Part shown: positions 25,611-34,706 of the stretch, in pieces
Position numbering within the stretch: position 1 is the stretch's first letter
How the letters are laid out: each line of letters starts with the position of its first letter
Assembly (NCBI RefSeq): GCF_014198605.1
Contig: NZ_JACIHU010000005.1
DNA length: 64,000 bases
Direction: 5' to 3' (one strand)
Origin: Rhizobium etli_C
GTDB lineage: Bacteria; Pseudomonadota; Alphaproteobacteria; Rhizobiales; Rhizobiaceae
The notes under the pieces: generated by a model
Seen by the model: the letters and a program-made list of their open reading frames with translations, nothing else
Told to the model about the DNA's origin: nothing
Database searches by the model: none
Position numbers and translations under genes: made by a program

Positions 25611-26768
25611 GTGGCCGATCAACCCTATATCCTCTTCCGCGACGACACATCAGGCCAGGTGATGCTTTTTGCCGAACCTGTGGAGATCATCGCCGCGCGA
25701 ACGCCCGCCGAATTCTTCAGCGGCCTCGCCCGCATGGAAGAAGCAAAGGCCGAAGGCAAATGGCTTGCCGGTTACATGGCCTACGAGGCCGGGTATCTCT
25801 TCGAGGAAAAACTTGCTTCCTTCGTCGGCGAAAATCGCAAAACGCCGCTCCTCTGTTTCGGCGTCTTCGAAGCGCCGCAACCGGACAAACATCCGCTCGC
25901 CCAGCCGAAACAGCGTCTCGAAAACGAGGAATTCCTCACCGAACCGAAAGCCGCCTGGGATTTCCCTATATATAAAGAGCGGTTCGACCGGCTTCACGAG
26001 CATCTCAGGCTCGGCGACGCCTACCAGGCGAACCTCACCATGCCGGTCGAGGTCCGCTGGGACGGCGATCCTCGCGCCGCCTTCTGGTCGCTGATCGAAC
26101 GCCAGCCGGTCAAATACGGCGCGCTGGTCGATCTCGGCGGCCCCGTCATCCTGTCGCGCTCGCCCGAACTGTTCTTCCGCACCGATGAGCAAGGCTGGAT
26201 CGAGACCCATCCAATGAAAGGCACGGCCAAACGCGGCGCCACCGCCGCCGAGGATGCCGAAATCATCGAGGCCATGCGCAACGATATCAAGACGCAGGCC
26301 GAAAACCGCATGATCGTCGATCTGCTGCGCAACGACATCTCCCGGATCACCGAGGTCGGCACGCTCGATGTCCCGAAGCTCTTCGATGTCGAGACCTATC
26401 CGACCGTTCACCAGATGGTCAGCCATGTGCAGGCACGGCTGCGCCCCGGCCTTTCGATCCGCGACATCTTCACCGCCCTTTTTCCCTGCGGCTCGATCAC
26501 CGGCGCGCCGAAGATGCGGGCGATGGAGATCCTGCACGCGCTGGAGGATGCCCCCCGCGACGCCTATTGCGGCGCGATCGGCATGATCTCGCCCAGCGGC
26601 GCCATGCGTTTCTCCGTCGCCATCCGCACAATCACGCTTTTTGAGCGCGGCAGGGCCGTCTTCAATGTCGGCGGCGGCATCGTCTTCGATTCGACCGCCG
26701 AGGCCGAATACGAGGAGTGCCTGCTCAAGGCCCGCTTCGCCGTCGGCGACCAATGGATCGCGCGATGA
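25611..26768 (+). CDS. pabB: Aminodeoxychorismate synthase component I
   Basis: PabB aminates chorismate to 4-amino-4-deoxychorismate, the first step to p-aminobenzoate for folate. The 385-residue protein is shorter than enteric PabB but has the chorismate-binding core: YQANLTMPVEVRW, SRSPELFFR, HPMKGTAKRG, NRMIVDLLRNDISRI, FPCGSITGAPK and AEYEECLLKARF. The start is GTG 25611, since no in-frame ATG exists before conserved sequence. Its TGA overlaps the next gene's ATG, which pairs it with the lyase of the same pathway. Confidence 0.93.
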   Translation: MADQPYILFRDDTSGQVMLFAEPVEIIAARTPAEFFSGLARMEEAKAEGKWLAGYMAYEAGYLFEEKLASFVGENRKTPLLCFGVFEAPQPDKHPLAQPKQRLENEEFLTEPKAAWDFPIYKERFDRLHEHLRLGDAYQANLTMPVEVRWDGDPRAAFWSLIERQPVKYGALVDLGGPVILSRSPELFFRTDEQGWIETHPMKGTAKRGATAAEDAEIIEAMRNDIKTQAENRMIVDLLRNDISRITEVGTLDVPKLFDVETYPTVHQMVSHVQARLRPGLSIRDIFTALFPCGSITGAPKMRAMEILHALEDAPRDAYCGAIGMISPSGAMRFSVAIRTITLFERGRAVFNVGGGIVFDSTAEAEYEECLLKARFAVGDQWIAR

Positions 26769-27394
26769 CCGACTTTTCGCTGATCGAGACGCTGCGCTGG
26801 CAGCCCGGCGACGGCTTCATCCGCCTGCGGCTGCATCTCGCCCGGCTTTCCCGCTCCGCCCGTCGCCTCGGCTTCCCGCAGCCGATCGAGGCGGCCGCCA
26901 AGCTCGAGGACGCCGTTGCAGGCTCTGCCGGTCCGCTGCGCATCCGCCTGACCTTCGACGCGCAGGGCCGCATCGAGGTAACCAGCGCGGCTTTCGTGCC
27001 GCTGGCACCCGAGACGGTCTGGACGGCTCGCATCGCCGAGACCCGTCTCGATTCCTCCGACAGGCTGCTGCGCCACAAGACCACCCGCCGCGCCGTCTAC
27101 GAGACGGCGCGCGCCGAATATGCGCCCGATGAAGCCGATGAAGTCATCCTGTTGAACGAGCGCGGCGAGGTCTGCGAGGGCACCATCACCTCCGTCGTCT
27201 TGGATGACGGGACCGGCATGCTGCGCACTCCGCCGATCTCCTGCGGCCTGCTTGCGGGCGTGTTGCGCACCGAGCTCATTTGCGCGCGCAAGGCGCGTGT
27301 CGGCCGCCTCACACTTGCCGATCTCGATGCCGGCACGCTTTATATCGGCAACTCGCTACGCGGCCTGATCCGCGCCAATCTTGTCAGGAGCTGA
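26765..27394 (+). CDS. pabC: Class IV aminotransferase, probable aminodeoxychorismate lyase
   Basis: The 209-residue fold-type IV PLP protein has the Schiff-base lysine in LLRHKTTRR and the cofactor loop LLNERGEVCEGTITSVVL. It is short for a branched-chain aminotransferase but fits aminodeoxychorismate lyase, which releases pyruvate to form p-aminobenzoate. The ATGA overlap with pabB makes that role likely; other class IV activities cannot be excluded from sequence alone. It is followed three bases later by a YciI-like gene. Confidence 0.82.
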   Translation: MTDFSLIETLRWQPGDGFIRLRLHLARLSRSARRLGFPQPIEAAAKLEDAVAGSAGPLRIRLTFDAQGRIEVTSAAFVPLAPETVWTARIAETRLDSSDRLLRHKTTRRAVYETARAEYAPDEADEVILLNERGEVCEGTITSVVLDDGTGMLRTPPISCGLLAGVLRTELICARKARVGRLTLADLDAGTLYIGNSLRGLIRANLVRS

Positions 27395-27396
27395 CC

Positions 27397-27681
27397 ATGT
27401 TCATTCTCTCCCTCACCTATCTCAAGTCCAATGACGAAGCCGACAGGTACATGGAGCCGCACATGGCCTGGGTGAAAGAGGGTTATGCCAAGGGCTGGTT
27501 CCTCGCCTCCGGCCGCAAGATACCGCGCACCGGCGGCGTAATCCTCGCCATCGGCGACCGCGCCGCTATCGAGGCCTATGTCGCCGCCGATCCCTTCATC
27601 ATCCATGGCGTTGCCGCATACGACGTTACCGAGCTCGCCGTGACGACGACGGCCAAAGGGTTGGAAATCCTGAAACGCTGA
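27397..27681 (+). CDS. YciI-like protein
   Basis: The 94-residue product is one YCII domain, a ferredoxin-like fold: MFILSLTYLKSNDEADRYME, HMAWVKEGYAKGWFLASGR, and FIIHGVAAYDVTEL. The conserved His22-type residue is in PHMAW. YciI proteins are often accessory enzymes or stress-related. It starts two bases after the pabC stop with CAGGAG inside the end of that gene, so it is cotranscribed, but any link to folate is only positional. Confidence 0.88.
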   Translation: MFILSLTYLKSNDEADRYMEPHMAWVKEGYAKGWFLASGRKIPRTGGVILAIGDRAAIEAYVAADPFIIHGVAAYDVTELAVTTTAKGLEILKR

Positions 27682-27739
27682 TTTTTACAGAGACGGGGCG
27701 GATGTTCCCGTCGCCCCTTGCCGGCCTGCCGCCCGATAT

Positions 27740-27768
27740 TTGACCTTTCCCCCTCAACGCTCTTTATT
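27740..27768 (+). promoter_or_regulatory. Candidate sigma-70 promoter for homospermidine synthase
   Basis: TTGACC at 27740-27745 and TTTATT at 27763-27768 are separated by 17 bases, about 100 bases before the hss start, in a 192-base gap without other features. Confidence 0.4.
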
Positions 27769-27873
27769 GTGACGCCGTTTTGTGGTTAGAGCCGGTCACC
27801 TCGCAATTTCTGCGGCAATTTCAAAAGAATTCTTCAGGCTGATCGCCTTCGTCCCCTTCCACAGGAGAAAAGA

Positions 27874-29325
27874 ATGACGGAAAAGAACCATCCGGTATAT
27901 GCCGAAATTACCGGTCCGATCGTGATGATCGGCTTTGGCTCCATCGGCCGCGGCACCCTGCCGCTGATCGAGCGCCACTTCAAATTCGACAAGAGCCGGA
28001 TGGTCGTCATCGACCCGCGTGAAGAACCCTCCGACATGGAGATTCTGAAGAAGCACGGCGTCCGCCACATCAAGGAATATGTCACCAAGGACAATTACAA
28101 GGAGCTGCTGAAACCGCTCCTGACGGAAGGCGAAGGCCAGGGCTTCTGCGTCAACCTCTCGGTCGACACCTCCTCGCTCGACATCATCAAGCTCTGCCGG
28201 AAGCTCGACGTTCTCTATATCGACACGGTCGTCGAGCCCTGGCTCGGCTTCTATTTCGACAAGAGCATGAGCAATGCCGACCGCACCAACTATGCGCTGC
28301 GCGAAACCGTGCGCAAGGAAAAGGCGAAGAACCCGGGCGGCGCCACCGCCGTCTCCACCTGCGGCGCCAATCCGGGCATGGTCTCCTGGTTCGTCAAGCA
28401 GGCGCTGGTTAACCTCGCCAATGACATCGGCGTCAAGTTCGAGGAGCCGGACCAGCACGATCGCGAAGGCTGGGCCAAGCTGATGAAGAAGCTCGGCGTC
28501 AAGGGCATCCACATTGCCGAGCGCGACACCCAGCGCACCAAGCATCCGAAGCCGCTCAACGTCTTCTGGAACACCTGGTCCGTCGAAGGCTTCATCTCCG
28601 AAGGCATGCAGCCAGCCGAACTCGGCTGGGGCACGCATGAAGAATGGATGCCGAAGAACGCCAAGAAGCACAAGAAGGGCAACAAGGCGGCGATCTACCT
28701 GGAGCAGCCGGGCGCCAACACCCGTGTGCGCACCTGGTGCCCGACGCCCGGTCCGCAATATGGCTTCCTCGTCACCCATAACGAGTCGATCTCGATCGCC
28801 GATTACTTCACCGTCCGCGACAAGGACGGCGAAGTGACCTTCCGCCCGACCTGCCACTACGCCTATCATCCGGCCAATGACGCCGTGCTCTCGCTGCACG
28901 AGATGTTCGGCAATGGTGGTACGTCGCAGCCGGTCCATCACGTTCTCGACGAGGACGAATTGGAGGACGGCATCGACGAACTCGGCGTCCTGCTCTACGG
29001 CCATGAGAAGAACGCCTACTGGTATGGCTCGCGACTGTCGCTCGAAGAAACCCGCCGCATCGCGCCCTACCAGAACGCCACCGGCCTGCAGGTGACATCA
29101 GCCGTTCTCGCCGGCATGGTCTGGGCGCTGGAACACCCGACGGCCGGCATCGTCGAAGCCGACGAGATCGACTACAAGCGCTGCCTCGAAGTGCAGATGC
29201 CCTATCTCGGCCCGGTCGAAGGTCATTACACCGACTGGACCCCGCTCGACGGCCGTCCGGGCCTCTTCCCGGAGGACATCGACACCAAGGATCCCTGGCA
29301 GTTCCGCAACATTCTCGTTCGCTGA
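27874..29325 (+). CDS. hss: Homospermidine synthase
   Basis: The enzyme makes sym-homospermidine from two putrescines (or spermidine and putrescine) using NAD+ as internal hydride carrier. Homospermidine is a main polyamine of rhizobia. The 483-residue protein begins with a Rossmann motif IVMIGFGSIGRGTLP, then VVIDPREEPSD, IDTVVEPWLGFYFDK, STCGANPGMVSWFV and WGTHEEWMP, all typical of the bacterial family. The start ATG 27874 follows CACAGGAGAAA. A terminator lies 23 bases beyond the stop. It is apparently monocistronic. Confidence 0.96.
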   Translation: MTEKNHPVYAEITGPIVMIGFGSIGRGTLPLIERHFKFDKSRMVVIDPREEPSDMEILKKHGVRHIKEYVTKDNYKELLKPLLTEGEGQGFCVNLSVDTSSLDIIKLCRKLDVLYIDTVVEPWLGFYFDKSMSNADRTNYALRETVRKEKAKNPGGATAVSTCGANPGMVSWFVKQALVNLANDIGVKFEEPDQHDREGWAKLMKKLGVKGIHIAERDTQRTKHPKPLNVFWNTWSVEGFISEGMQPAELGWGTHEEWMPKNAKKHKKGNKAAIYLEQPGANTRVRTWCPTPGPQYGFLVTHNESISIADYFTVRDKDGEVTFRPTCHYAYHPANDAVLSLHEMFGNGGTSQPVHHVLDEDELEDGIDELGVLLYGHEKNAYWYGSRLSLEETRRIAPYQNATGLQVTSAVLAGMVWALEHPTAGIVEADEIDYKRCLEVQMPYLGPVEGHYTDWTPLDGRPGLFPEDIDTKDPWQFRNILVR

Positions 29326-29347
29326 GAGTGCGCGCACACGCTCGATG

Positions 29348-29373
29348 ATGCCCGCCGCAAGGCGGGCATTTTT
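29348..29373 (+). terminator. Rho-independent terminator after hss
   Basis: ATGCCCGCC and GGCGGGCAT form a perfect nine-base stem around GCAA, followed by TTTT. Confidence 0.9.
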
Positions 29374-29495
29374 GTAACGCTGGCTGTATAAATGGCGCCC
29401 CCGCCGCGCCAAGCCTTGCCATCATGGCGGGCGCACGCCATGTTTTGCCCGAACTTGGCGGGTGACCGCCACGCCGAATCGCCGGGAGAAGCCTT

Positions 29496-29864
29496 ATGAA
29501 AATCAGAACTGGTCTCGTTCTTGTCGGTGCCGCGGCTGCTCTTGCCGCCTGCGTTTCATCGGAGCCGCGCCCCATGCCGATTGCGGCCACGCCCGCCGCC
29601 ACCGGCGTCGAAGGCAATTGGAGCGATCCAAACGGCATCGTTTCCACCTTCCAGGGCGGGACTTTCACAACCCGCACCACCGACAGCAATCAGCTTCTCG
29701 CCTCGGGCACCTACATCAATACCTCGCCGACGCTGGTGGAGATCAATATGACCTCGCTGGTGCGCAAGACCCAATCCAAGGTCAATTGCGCCCTCGTCAA
29801 TCCGAGCCAGCTCAATTGCACCTCGGATTCCGGCGCCCAGTTCACCCTTTCCCGCCGCGGCTGA
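29496..29864 (+). CDS. Omp10-like outer-membrane lipoprotein
   Basis: The 122-residue precursor has a type II signal peptide ending in LAAC (Cys19), so it is lipid-anchored. The mature part matches my recollection of Brucella Omp10: EGNWSDPNGIVSTFQGGTF, TTRTTDSNQLLASGTY, SPTLVEINMTSLVRKTQSK and VNCALVNPSQLNCTS. Omp10 is a surface-exposed lipoprotein contributing to envelope integrity in Brucella. GGGAGAAG precedes the ATG. It stands between hss and a small membrane protein. Confidence 0.88.
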   Translation: MKIRTGLVLVGAAAALAACVSSEPRPMPIAATPAATGVEGNWSDPNGIVSTFQGGTFTTRTTDSNQLLASGTYINTSPTLVEINMTSLVRKTQSKVNCALVNPSQLNCTSDSGAQFTLSRRG

Positions 29865-29892
29865 AAGCGAGGCGATAGGCCGAAAGCACACC

Positions 29893-30213
29893 ATGCGGGC
29901 CGTCGCCGGTTACCTTATCCTGCTGCTCGCAATGCCGCTTGCCGCGTTGGCCGTCGTTTTGCCGGCCAACGTCTATCGTGCCCAGGGCATCGATGCTCCC
30001 GATTGCGACTGGCCGCTGCAGGTGTTGATCTTCGCCCTGCCGGTCGTGCTGATCTATGGCGTCGGCGCGTTCCTTGTCTATCGCGCCGGGCGGCGCTTTC
30101 ATCGCCTCCTTTCCCCACTCGGCCTGATCATCGCGCTCTCTGCGGTTCCGAATATTGCCGAGGCTGTGCACCAACTCCACCGAAACGACGCCGGCGGCGA
30201 ATGCCGGGGGTAA
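29893..30213 (+). CDS. Small membrane protein of unknown function
   Basis: The 106-residue product has two or three hydrophobic segments (LILLLAMPLAALAVVLP, VLIFALPVVLIYGVGAFLV, and a weaker PLGLIIALSAVPNIAEAV). The cysteine-containing region between the first two (YRAQGIDAPDCDWPLQ) probably faces the periplasm. I do not recognise the family. It begins 28 bases after the lipoprotein gene on the same strand and has coding-type GC3 along its length. Confidence 0.65.
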   Translation: MRAVAGYLILLLAMPLAALAVVLPANVYRAQGIDAPDCDWPLQVLIFALPVVLIYGVGAFLVYRAGRRFHRLLSPLGLIIALSAVPNIAEAVHQLHRNDAGGECRG

Positions 30214-30379
30214 CAGCCTGCTTTTTTGTCCCGCCCCTCTTGGAAAGAGTGCCGTCTGGCCCAGCTTTCCCTTGCAGTCATATGCCGTGTCATGGAACAT
30301 CGGCATGCCGGGTACCGCCCCGGCGGACTATGGAAGGGATCGGCGAGGGGGATCTTTCGCCTCAATCAGGAGAACAGGG

Positions 30380-32356
30380 ATGACGAGGTCTTTCAGCTTC
30401 GGTCTTTTGACCGCGTCCATGCTGGCGCTGAGCGCGGGCGCCGCCTTTGCGGATTACGAACTCAATATTCTTCATATCAACGATTTCCATTCCCGCATCG
30501 AATCGATCAACAAGTTCGATTCCACCTGCTCGGCCGAGGAGGAAGGCAAGAAGGAATGCTTCGGCGGTGCCGCCCGCCTGAAGACCGCGATCGACCAGCG
30601 TCGCCAGGCGCTATCGGGCAAGAATGTCCTTCTGCTGAATGCCGGCGACAATTTCCAGGGCTCGCTCTTCTACACCACCTACAAGGGTGCGGCCGAAGCC
30701 GAATTCCTGAACCTGATGAAGTTCGACGCCATGACCGTCGGCAACCATGAATTCGACGACAGCGAGGATGGTCTCGCGACCTTCCTCGACAAAGTGCAAT
30801 TTCCCATCGTGACGGCGAACGTCAAGGCGACGGCTGCCTCCAAGCTCGGCGACCGCGTCAAGCCGTCGCTGGTGCTCGATGTCGGCGGCCAGAAGATCGG
30901 TATCGTCGGCGCCGTCACCAATGATACGCCCGAATTGTCCTCTCCCGGCCCGAACGTCACCATCGCCGATGACGTCCAGTCCATTACTTCAGCGGTTCAG
31001 GAGCTGAAGGGCCAGGGAGTCAACAAGATCATTGCGCTCACCCATGTCGGTTATCCCCGCGACCTCGCCGTCATCGCCAAGATTCCCGATGTCGATGTCG
31101 TCGTCGGCGGCCATTCCCACAGCCTGCTGTCCAACACCGATCCGAAGGCTGAAGGCCCGTATCCGACGATGGTGGACAATCCCGGCGGCTACAAGGTGCC
31201 GGTCGTCCAGGCCGCCTCCTACAGCAAATATCTCGGTGATATCGTCGTCAATTTCGACGACAGCGGCGTCGTCAAGGATGCCAAGGGCGACCCGATCTTG
31301 ATCGACTCGTCCTTCACGCCCGACCCGGCCGTCGTCACCCGCGTCGCCGAACTCGCAAAGCCGATCGAGGAATTGCGCAAAAAGGTGATCGGCGCCTCCG
31401 AAGCTCCGATCGAGGGCGATCGTAAAGTCTGCCGCGTCAAGGAATGCTCGATGGGCAATCTGGTGGCCGACGCCATGCTTGACCGCACCAAGAACCAGGG
31501 CGTCACCATCGCCGTTCAGAACGGCGGCGGCCTGCGCGCCTCGATCGACGGCGGCGATGTCACCCAGGGCGAAGTCATCACCGTTCTGCCGTTCCAGAAC
31601 ACGCTCGCCACCTTCGAGGCGACTGGCGCCGATGTCGTCAAGGCGCTGGAAAACGGCGTCAGCCAGATCGATCAGGGTGCCGGCCGCTTTCCGCAGGTCG
31701 CCGGCCTGAAATTCTCCTTCGACCAGTCCAAGCCCGTCGGCAGCCGCGTCAGCGATGTCCAGGTGAAGGACGGCGACAGTTTCGCTCCGATCGATCAGGC
31801 CAAGACCTACAAGCTCGCCACCAACAACTTCATGCGGGCCGGCGGCGACGGCTATTCGATCTTCAAGGAAGGCAAGAATGCCTATGATTACGGCCCGGAT
31901 CTCGCCGACGTAACCGCCGAGTATCTGGCTGCGCATTCGCCTTACAAGCCCTATACCGATGGCCGCGTGACCGAAATCGGCGCGACGGTGGCGCAGGCGC
32001 CGGCACCAACCACCCAACCTGCCCCCGCCCCTGCAGCTCCGGCTACGCCGGCACCGACCGCCGAGCCCGCCCCTGCTCCAGCAGCGCCTGCAGCACCCGC
32101 TCCAGCCACCGAGCCTGCTCCGGCCGCACCGGCCGCACCCGCGCCCGCCCCGGAACCGACGCCGGCGCCGGCAGCCTCCCCGCCTGCGGCAACGACGCCC
32201 TCGACCCATGTGATCGCAGCGGGCGACACCTTCTGGGATCTCGCCGTGACCTTCTATGGCGACGGCACGCTGTGGCGGAAGCTTTCGGAAGCCAACGGGA
32301 GTCCGGATCCGCGTCACCTGACGGTCGGCAAGGAGATCCAGGTTCCCGCCAAGTAA
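30380..32356 (+). CDS. Secreted 5'-nucleotidase (UshA-like) with C-terminal LysM domain
   Basis: The 658-residue precursor has a signal peptide (FGLLTASMLALSAGAAFA). A metallophosphatase domain covers about residues 24-260, with motifs HINDFHSR, LNAGDNFQG, VGNHEFDD, ALTHVGYP and GGHSHS. A 5'-nucleotidase C-terminal domain follows to about 530 (AVQNGGGLRAS, NNFMRAGGDGY). After it comes a roughly 70-residue linker of proline/alanine repeats and a LysM domain (HVIAAGDTFWDLAVTFYGDG to KEIQVPA). The LysM module should bind peptidoglycan and hold the enzyme at the wall. AGGAGAACAGGG precedes ATG 30380. It probably salvages phosphate and nucleosides from nucleotides. Confidence 0.92.
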   Translation: MTRSFSFGLLTASMLALSAGAAFADYELNILHINDFHSRIESINKFDSTCSAEEEGKKECFGGAARLKTAIDQRRQALSGKNVLLLNAGDNFQGSLFYTTYKGAAEAEFLNLMKFDAMTVGNHEFDDSEDGLATFLDKVQFPIVTANVKATAASKLGDRVKPSLVLDVGGQKIGIVGAVTNDTPELSSPGPNVTIADDVQSITSAVQELKGQGVNKIIALTHVGYPRDLAVIAKIPDVDVVVGGHSHSLLSNTDPKAEGPYPTMVDNPGGYKVPVVQAASYSKYLGDIVVNFDDSGVVKDAKGDPILIDSSFTPDPAVVTRVAELAKPIEELRKKVIGASEAPIEGDRKVCRVKECSMGNLVADAMLDRTKNQGVTIAVQNGGGLRASIDGGDVTQGEVITVLPFQNTLATFEATGADVVKALENGVSQIDQGAGRFPQVAGLKFSFDQSKPVGSRVSDVQVKDGDSFAPIDQAKTYKLATNNFMRAGGDGYSIFKEGKNAYDYGPDLADVTAEYLAAHSPYKPYTDGRVTEIGATVAQAPAPTTQPAPAPAAPATPAPTAEPAPAPAAPAAPAPATEPAPAAPAAPAPAPEPTPAPAASPPAATTPSTHVIAAGDTFWDLAVTFYGDGTLWRKLSEANGSPDPRHLTVGKEIQVPAK

Positions 32357-32379
32357 GACGATTTGTCTCGACGCCATCG

Positions 32380-32412
32380 GCCGGCCCGGGGTTTCCCGGG
32401 CCGGCTTATCTT
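32380..32412 (+). terminator. Terminator after the 5'-nucleotidase gene
   Basis: GCCGGCCCGGG (32380-32390) and CCCGGGCCGGC (32395-32405) pair perfectly around GTTT, followed by TTATCTTT. Confidence 0.85.
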
Positions 32413-32478
32413 TCTATAGGGTGAACCATGATCTCAAGGCTGCGTATGAGCCGACGAGACAACGAGTGTGGGGCCAGA

Positions 32479-33513
32479 ATGACAGCAGATATTTCACTCC
32501 GTCCGGCGGATCATCCTGCCGTCAAGTCAGGCAAGATCGGCGTCCTGCTGGTCAATCTCGGCACGCCCGACGGAACCGACTACATCTCGATGCGCCGCTA
32601 TCTCAGGGAGTTCCTGACCGATCGCCGCGTCATCGAATGGTCGCGCTGGAAGTGGTATCCGATCCTGTTCGGCATCGTGCTCAACAGGCGCCCGCAGAAG
32701 GTCGGCAAGGCCTACGAGCTGATCTGGAACAAGGAGAGGAACGAAAGTTTTCTCCGTACCTATACGCGCAATCAGTCGGAACTGATGGCCGGGCGGCTGA
32801 AGGATCTCGATAACGTCAAGGTCGACTGGGCGATGCGCTATGGCACGCCGTCGATCGCCTCGCGCATCGACGCGCTGAAGCAGGAGGGCTGCGACCGTAT
32901 CGTGCTTTTCCCGCTTTATCCGCAATATGCCGCTGCGACGACCGCCACCGTCAACGACAAGGCGTTTCAGAAACTGCTCACGATGCGCTGGCAGCCGGCG
33001 CTGCGTACCGTGCCCGATTATCACGACGACGAGACCTATATCGAGGCGCTCGCCCAATCCGTCGAACGGCATCTTTCGACACTCGACTGGAAGCCGGAGA
33101 TGCTGATCGCCTCCTTCCACGGAATTCCGATGTCCTATTTCAAGCAGGGTGATCCCTATTACTGTCAGTGCCAGAAGACCGGCCGGTTGCTGCGCGAGCG
33201 CCTAGGCCTCACCCAGGAAAACTTCATGGTGACCTTCCAGTCCCGCTTCGGGCCGGAGGAATGGCTGCAGCCCTATACCGACAAGACGGTGGAAAAACTC
33301 GCCCGCGACGGCGTCAAGCGCATCGCCGTCATCAATCCCGGCTTCGTTTCCGACTGTCTGGAAACGCTCGAAGAAATCGCCGAGCAGGCCGCCCACTCCT
33401 TCCACGAGAATGGCGGCGAGAAGTTCGCGCATATTCCCTGCCTCAACGACAGTGAAGACGGCATGAAGGTGCTGGAAAAGGTCGTTCGCCGCGAATTGCA
33501 GGGCTGGGCCTGA
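32479..33513 (+). CDS. hemH: Ferrochelatase
   Basis: HemH inserts iron into protoporphyrin IX, the last step of haem synthesis. The 344-residue protein shows IGVLLVNLGTPDGTD at the N-terminus, FPLYPQYAAATTATV in the porphyrin cleft, the metal-site histidine His214 in IASFHGIPMSY, and the acidic helix FVSDCLETLEEI. It has the CQCQKTGR segment common to the alphaproteobacterial group. ATG 32479 gives the expected N-terminus; the frame is open 17 codons further. It stands alone after a terminator. Confidence 0.96.
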   Translation: MTADISLRPADHPAVKSGKIGVLLVNLGTPDGTDYISMRRYLREFLTDRRVIEWSRWKWYPILFGIVLNRRPQKVGKAYELIWNKERNESFLRTYTRNQSELMAGRLKDLDNVKVDWAMRYGTPSIASRIDALKQEGCDRIVLFPLYPQYAAATTATVNDKAFQKLLTMRWQPALRTVPDYHDDETYIEALAQSVERHLSTLDWKPEMLIASFHGIPMSYFKQGDPYYCQCQKTGRLLRERLGLTQENFMVTFQSRFGPEEWLQPYTDKTVEKLARDGVKRIAVINPGFVSDCLETLEEIAEQAAHSFHENGGEKFAHIPCLNDSEDGMKVLEKVVRRELQGWA

Positions 33514-33674
33514 GAAAAGGGATAACCGGCGGCAGCCTACGGATCTTGGCGAGACGAAAGCTGCTTTTCACGCGAAGGTGGAAGTGTGGCATCCGTGTGG
33601 CATTTCTTCCTCGCAAAGAACATGCTAACCCCACATCAGTGTGTGGGCGCATGCGCCGATGGGAGGGCTTTTTC

Positions 33675-34703
33675 ATGCTGTTGGGCGGTTTCGATATCGT
33701 CGTGATCGTGCTGGTCATCTTCGTCATCCTGGTCCTCTTCGCCGGGATCAAGACGGTGCCGCAGGGCTACCGCTATACGATCGAGCGCTTTGGCCGTTAT
33801 ACCCGCACGCTGGAGCCCGGCCTCAACCTCATCACCCCCTTCATCGAGCGCGTCGGCGCCCGGTTGAACGTGATGGAACAGGTGCTGAACGTGCCGACCC
33901 AGGAGGTGATCACCAAGGATAACGCCTCGGTTTCGGCCGATGCCGTCGCCTTTTATCAGGTGTTGAACGCCGCTCAGTCCGCCTATCAGGTTGCCAACCT
34001 CGAAAACGCCATCCTCAACCTCACCATGACCAATATCCGCTCGGTCATGGGCTCGATGGATCTCGACGAACTGCTTTCCAACCGCGATGCGATCAACGAC
34101 CGGCTGCTGCGCGTCGTCGACGAGGCCGTGCAGCCCTGGGGCATCAAGGTCACCCGCGTCGAAATCAAGGATATCCAGCCGCCGCGCGACCTCGTCGACG
34201 CCATGGCCCGACAGATGAAGGCCGAGCGCGAGAAGCGCGCCCAGGTGCTGGAAGCCGAAGGCTCGCGCAACGCGCAGATTCTGAGGGCCGAAGGCGCCAA
34301 GCAATCCGCCATCCTGCAGGCCGAGGGCCAGCGCGAAGCCGCTTTCCGCAACGCCGAAGCCCGCGAGCGCCTGGCCGAGGCCGAAGCCAAGGCGACGCGG
34401 ATGGTCTCCGAGGCGATTGCCGCCGGCGACGTCCAGGCGATCAACTATTTCGTCGCGCAGAAATACACCGAGGCGCTCGCCTCGGTCGGCTCTGCGCCCA
34501 ACTCCAAGATCGTGCTGATGCCGATGGAAGCCTCGTCTATCCTCAGCTCCCTCGGTGGCATCGGCGCCATTGCCCGCGAGGTCTTCGGCGACGCCGGCAA
34601 TCCGCCGCCTGCGCCGCCGCGTCCGCGCCCCGCGCCGGTCCGCTCGACGCCGCCGATCAATCCGCCGACCCCCAACCCCTTCAACCCCGATTCGGAGCGC
34701 TGA
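33675..34703 (+). CDS. qmcA: SPFH/band-7 membrane protein (QmcA/stomatin-like)
   Basis: The 342-residue protein has one N-terminal membrane segment (IVVIVLVIFVILVLFAGI) followed by an SPFH domain (VPQGYRYTIERFGRYTRTLE, PTQEVITKDNASVSADAVAF). A long alanine/glutamate-rich coiled coil (REKRAQVLEAEGSRN onwards) and a proline-rich tail complete it. Such proteins form large membrane rings and work with NfeD partners and the FtsH protease. The nfeD gene follows three bases after the stop. ATG 33675 is the likely start; GGGAGGG lies 10 bases before it. Confidence 0.93.
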   Translation: MLLGGFDIVVIVLVIFVILVLFAGIKTVPQGYRYTIERFGRYTRTLEPGLNLITPFIERVGARLNVMEQVLNVPTQEVITKDNASVSADAVAFYQVLNAAQSAYQVANLENAILNLTMTNIRSVMGSMDLDELLSNRDAINDRLLRVVDEAVQPWGIKVTRVEIKDIQPPRDLVDAMARQMKAEREKRAQVLEAEGSRNAQILRAEGAKQSAILQAEGQREAAFRNAEARERLAEAEAKATRMVSEAIAAGDVQAINYFVAQKYTEALASVGSAPNSKIVLMPMEASSILSSLGGIGAIAREVFGDAGNPPPAPPRPRPAPVRSTPPINPPTPNPFNPDSER

Positions 34704-34706
34704 GCC

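Noticed and set aside
27692..27717. Weak hairpin after the YciI-like gene as terminator
   Set aside because: The GGGGCG/CGCCCC stem has an 11-base loop and no T-run, so it is not convincing.
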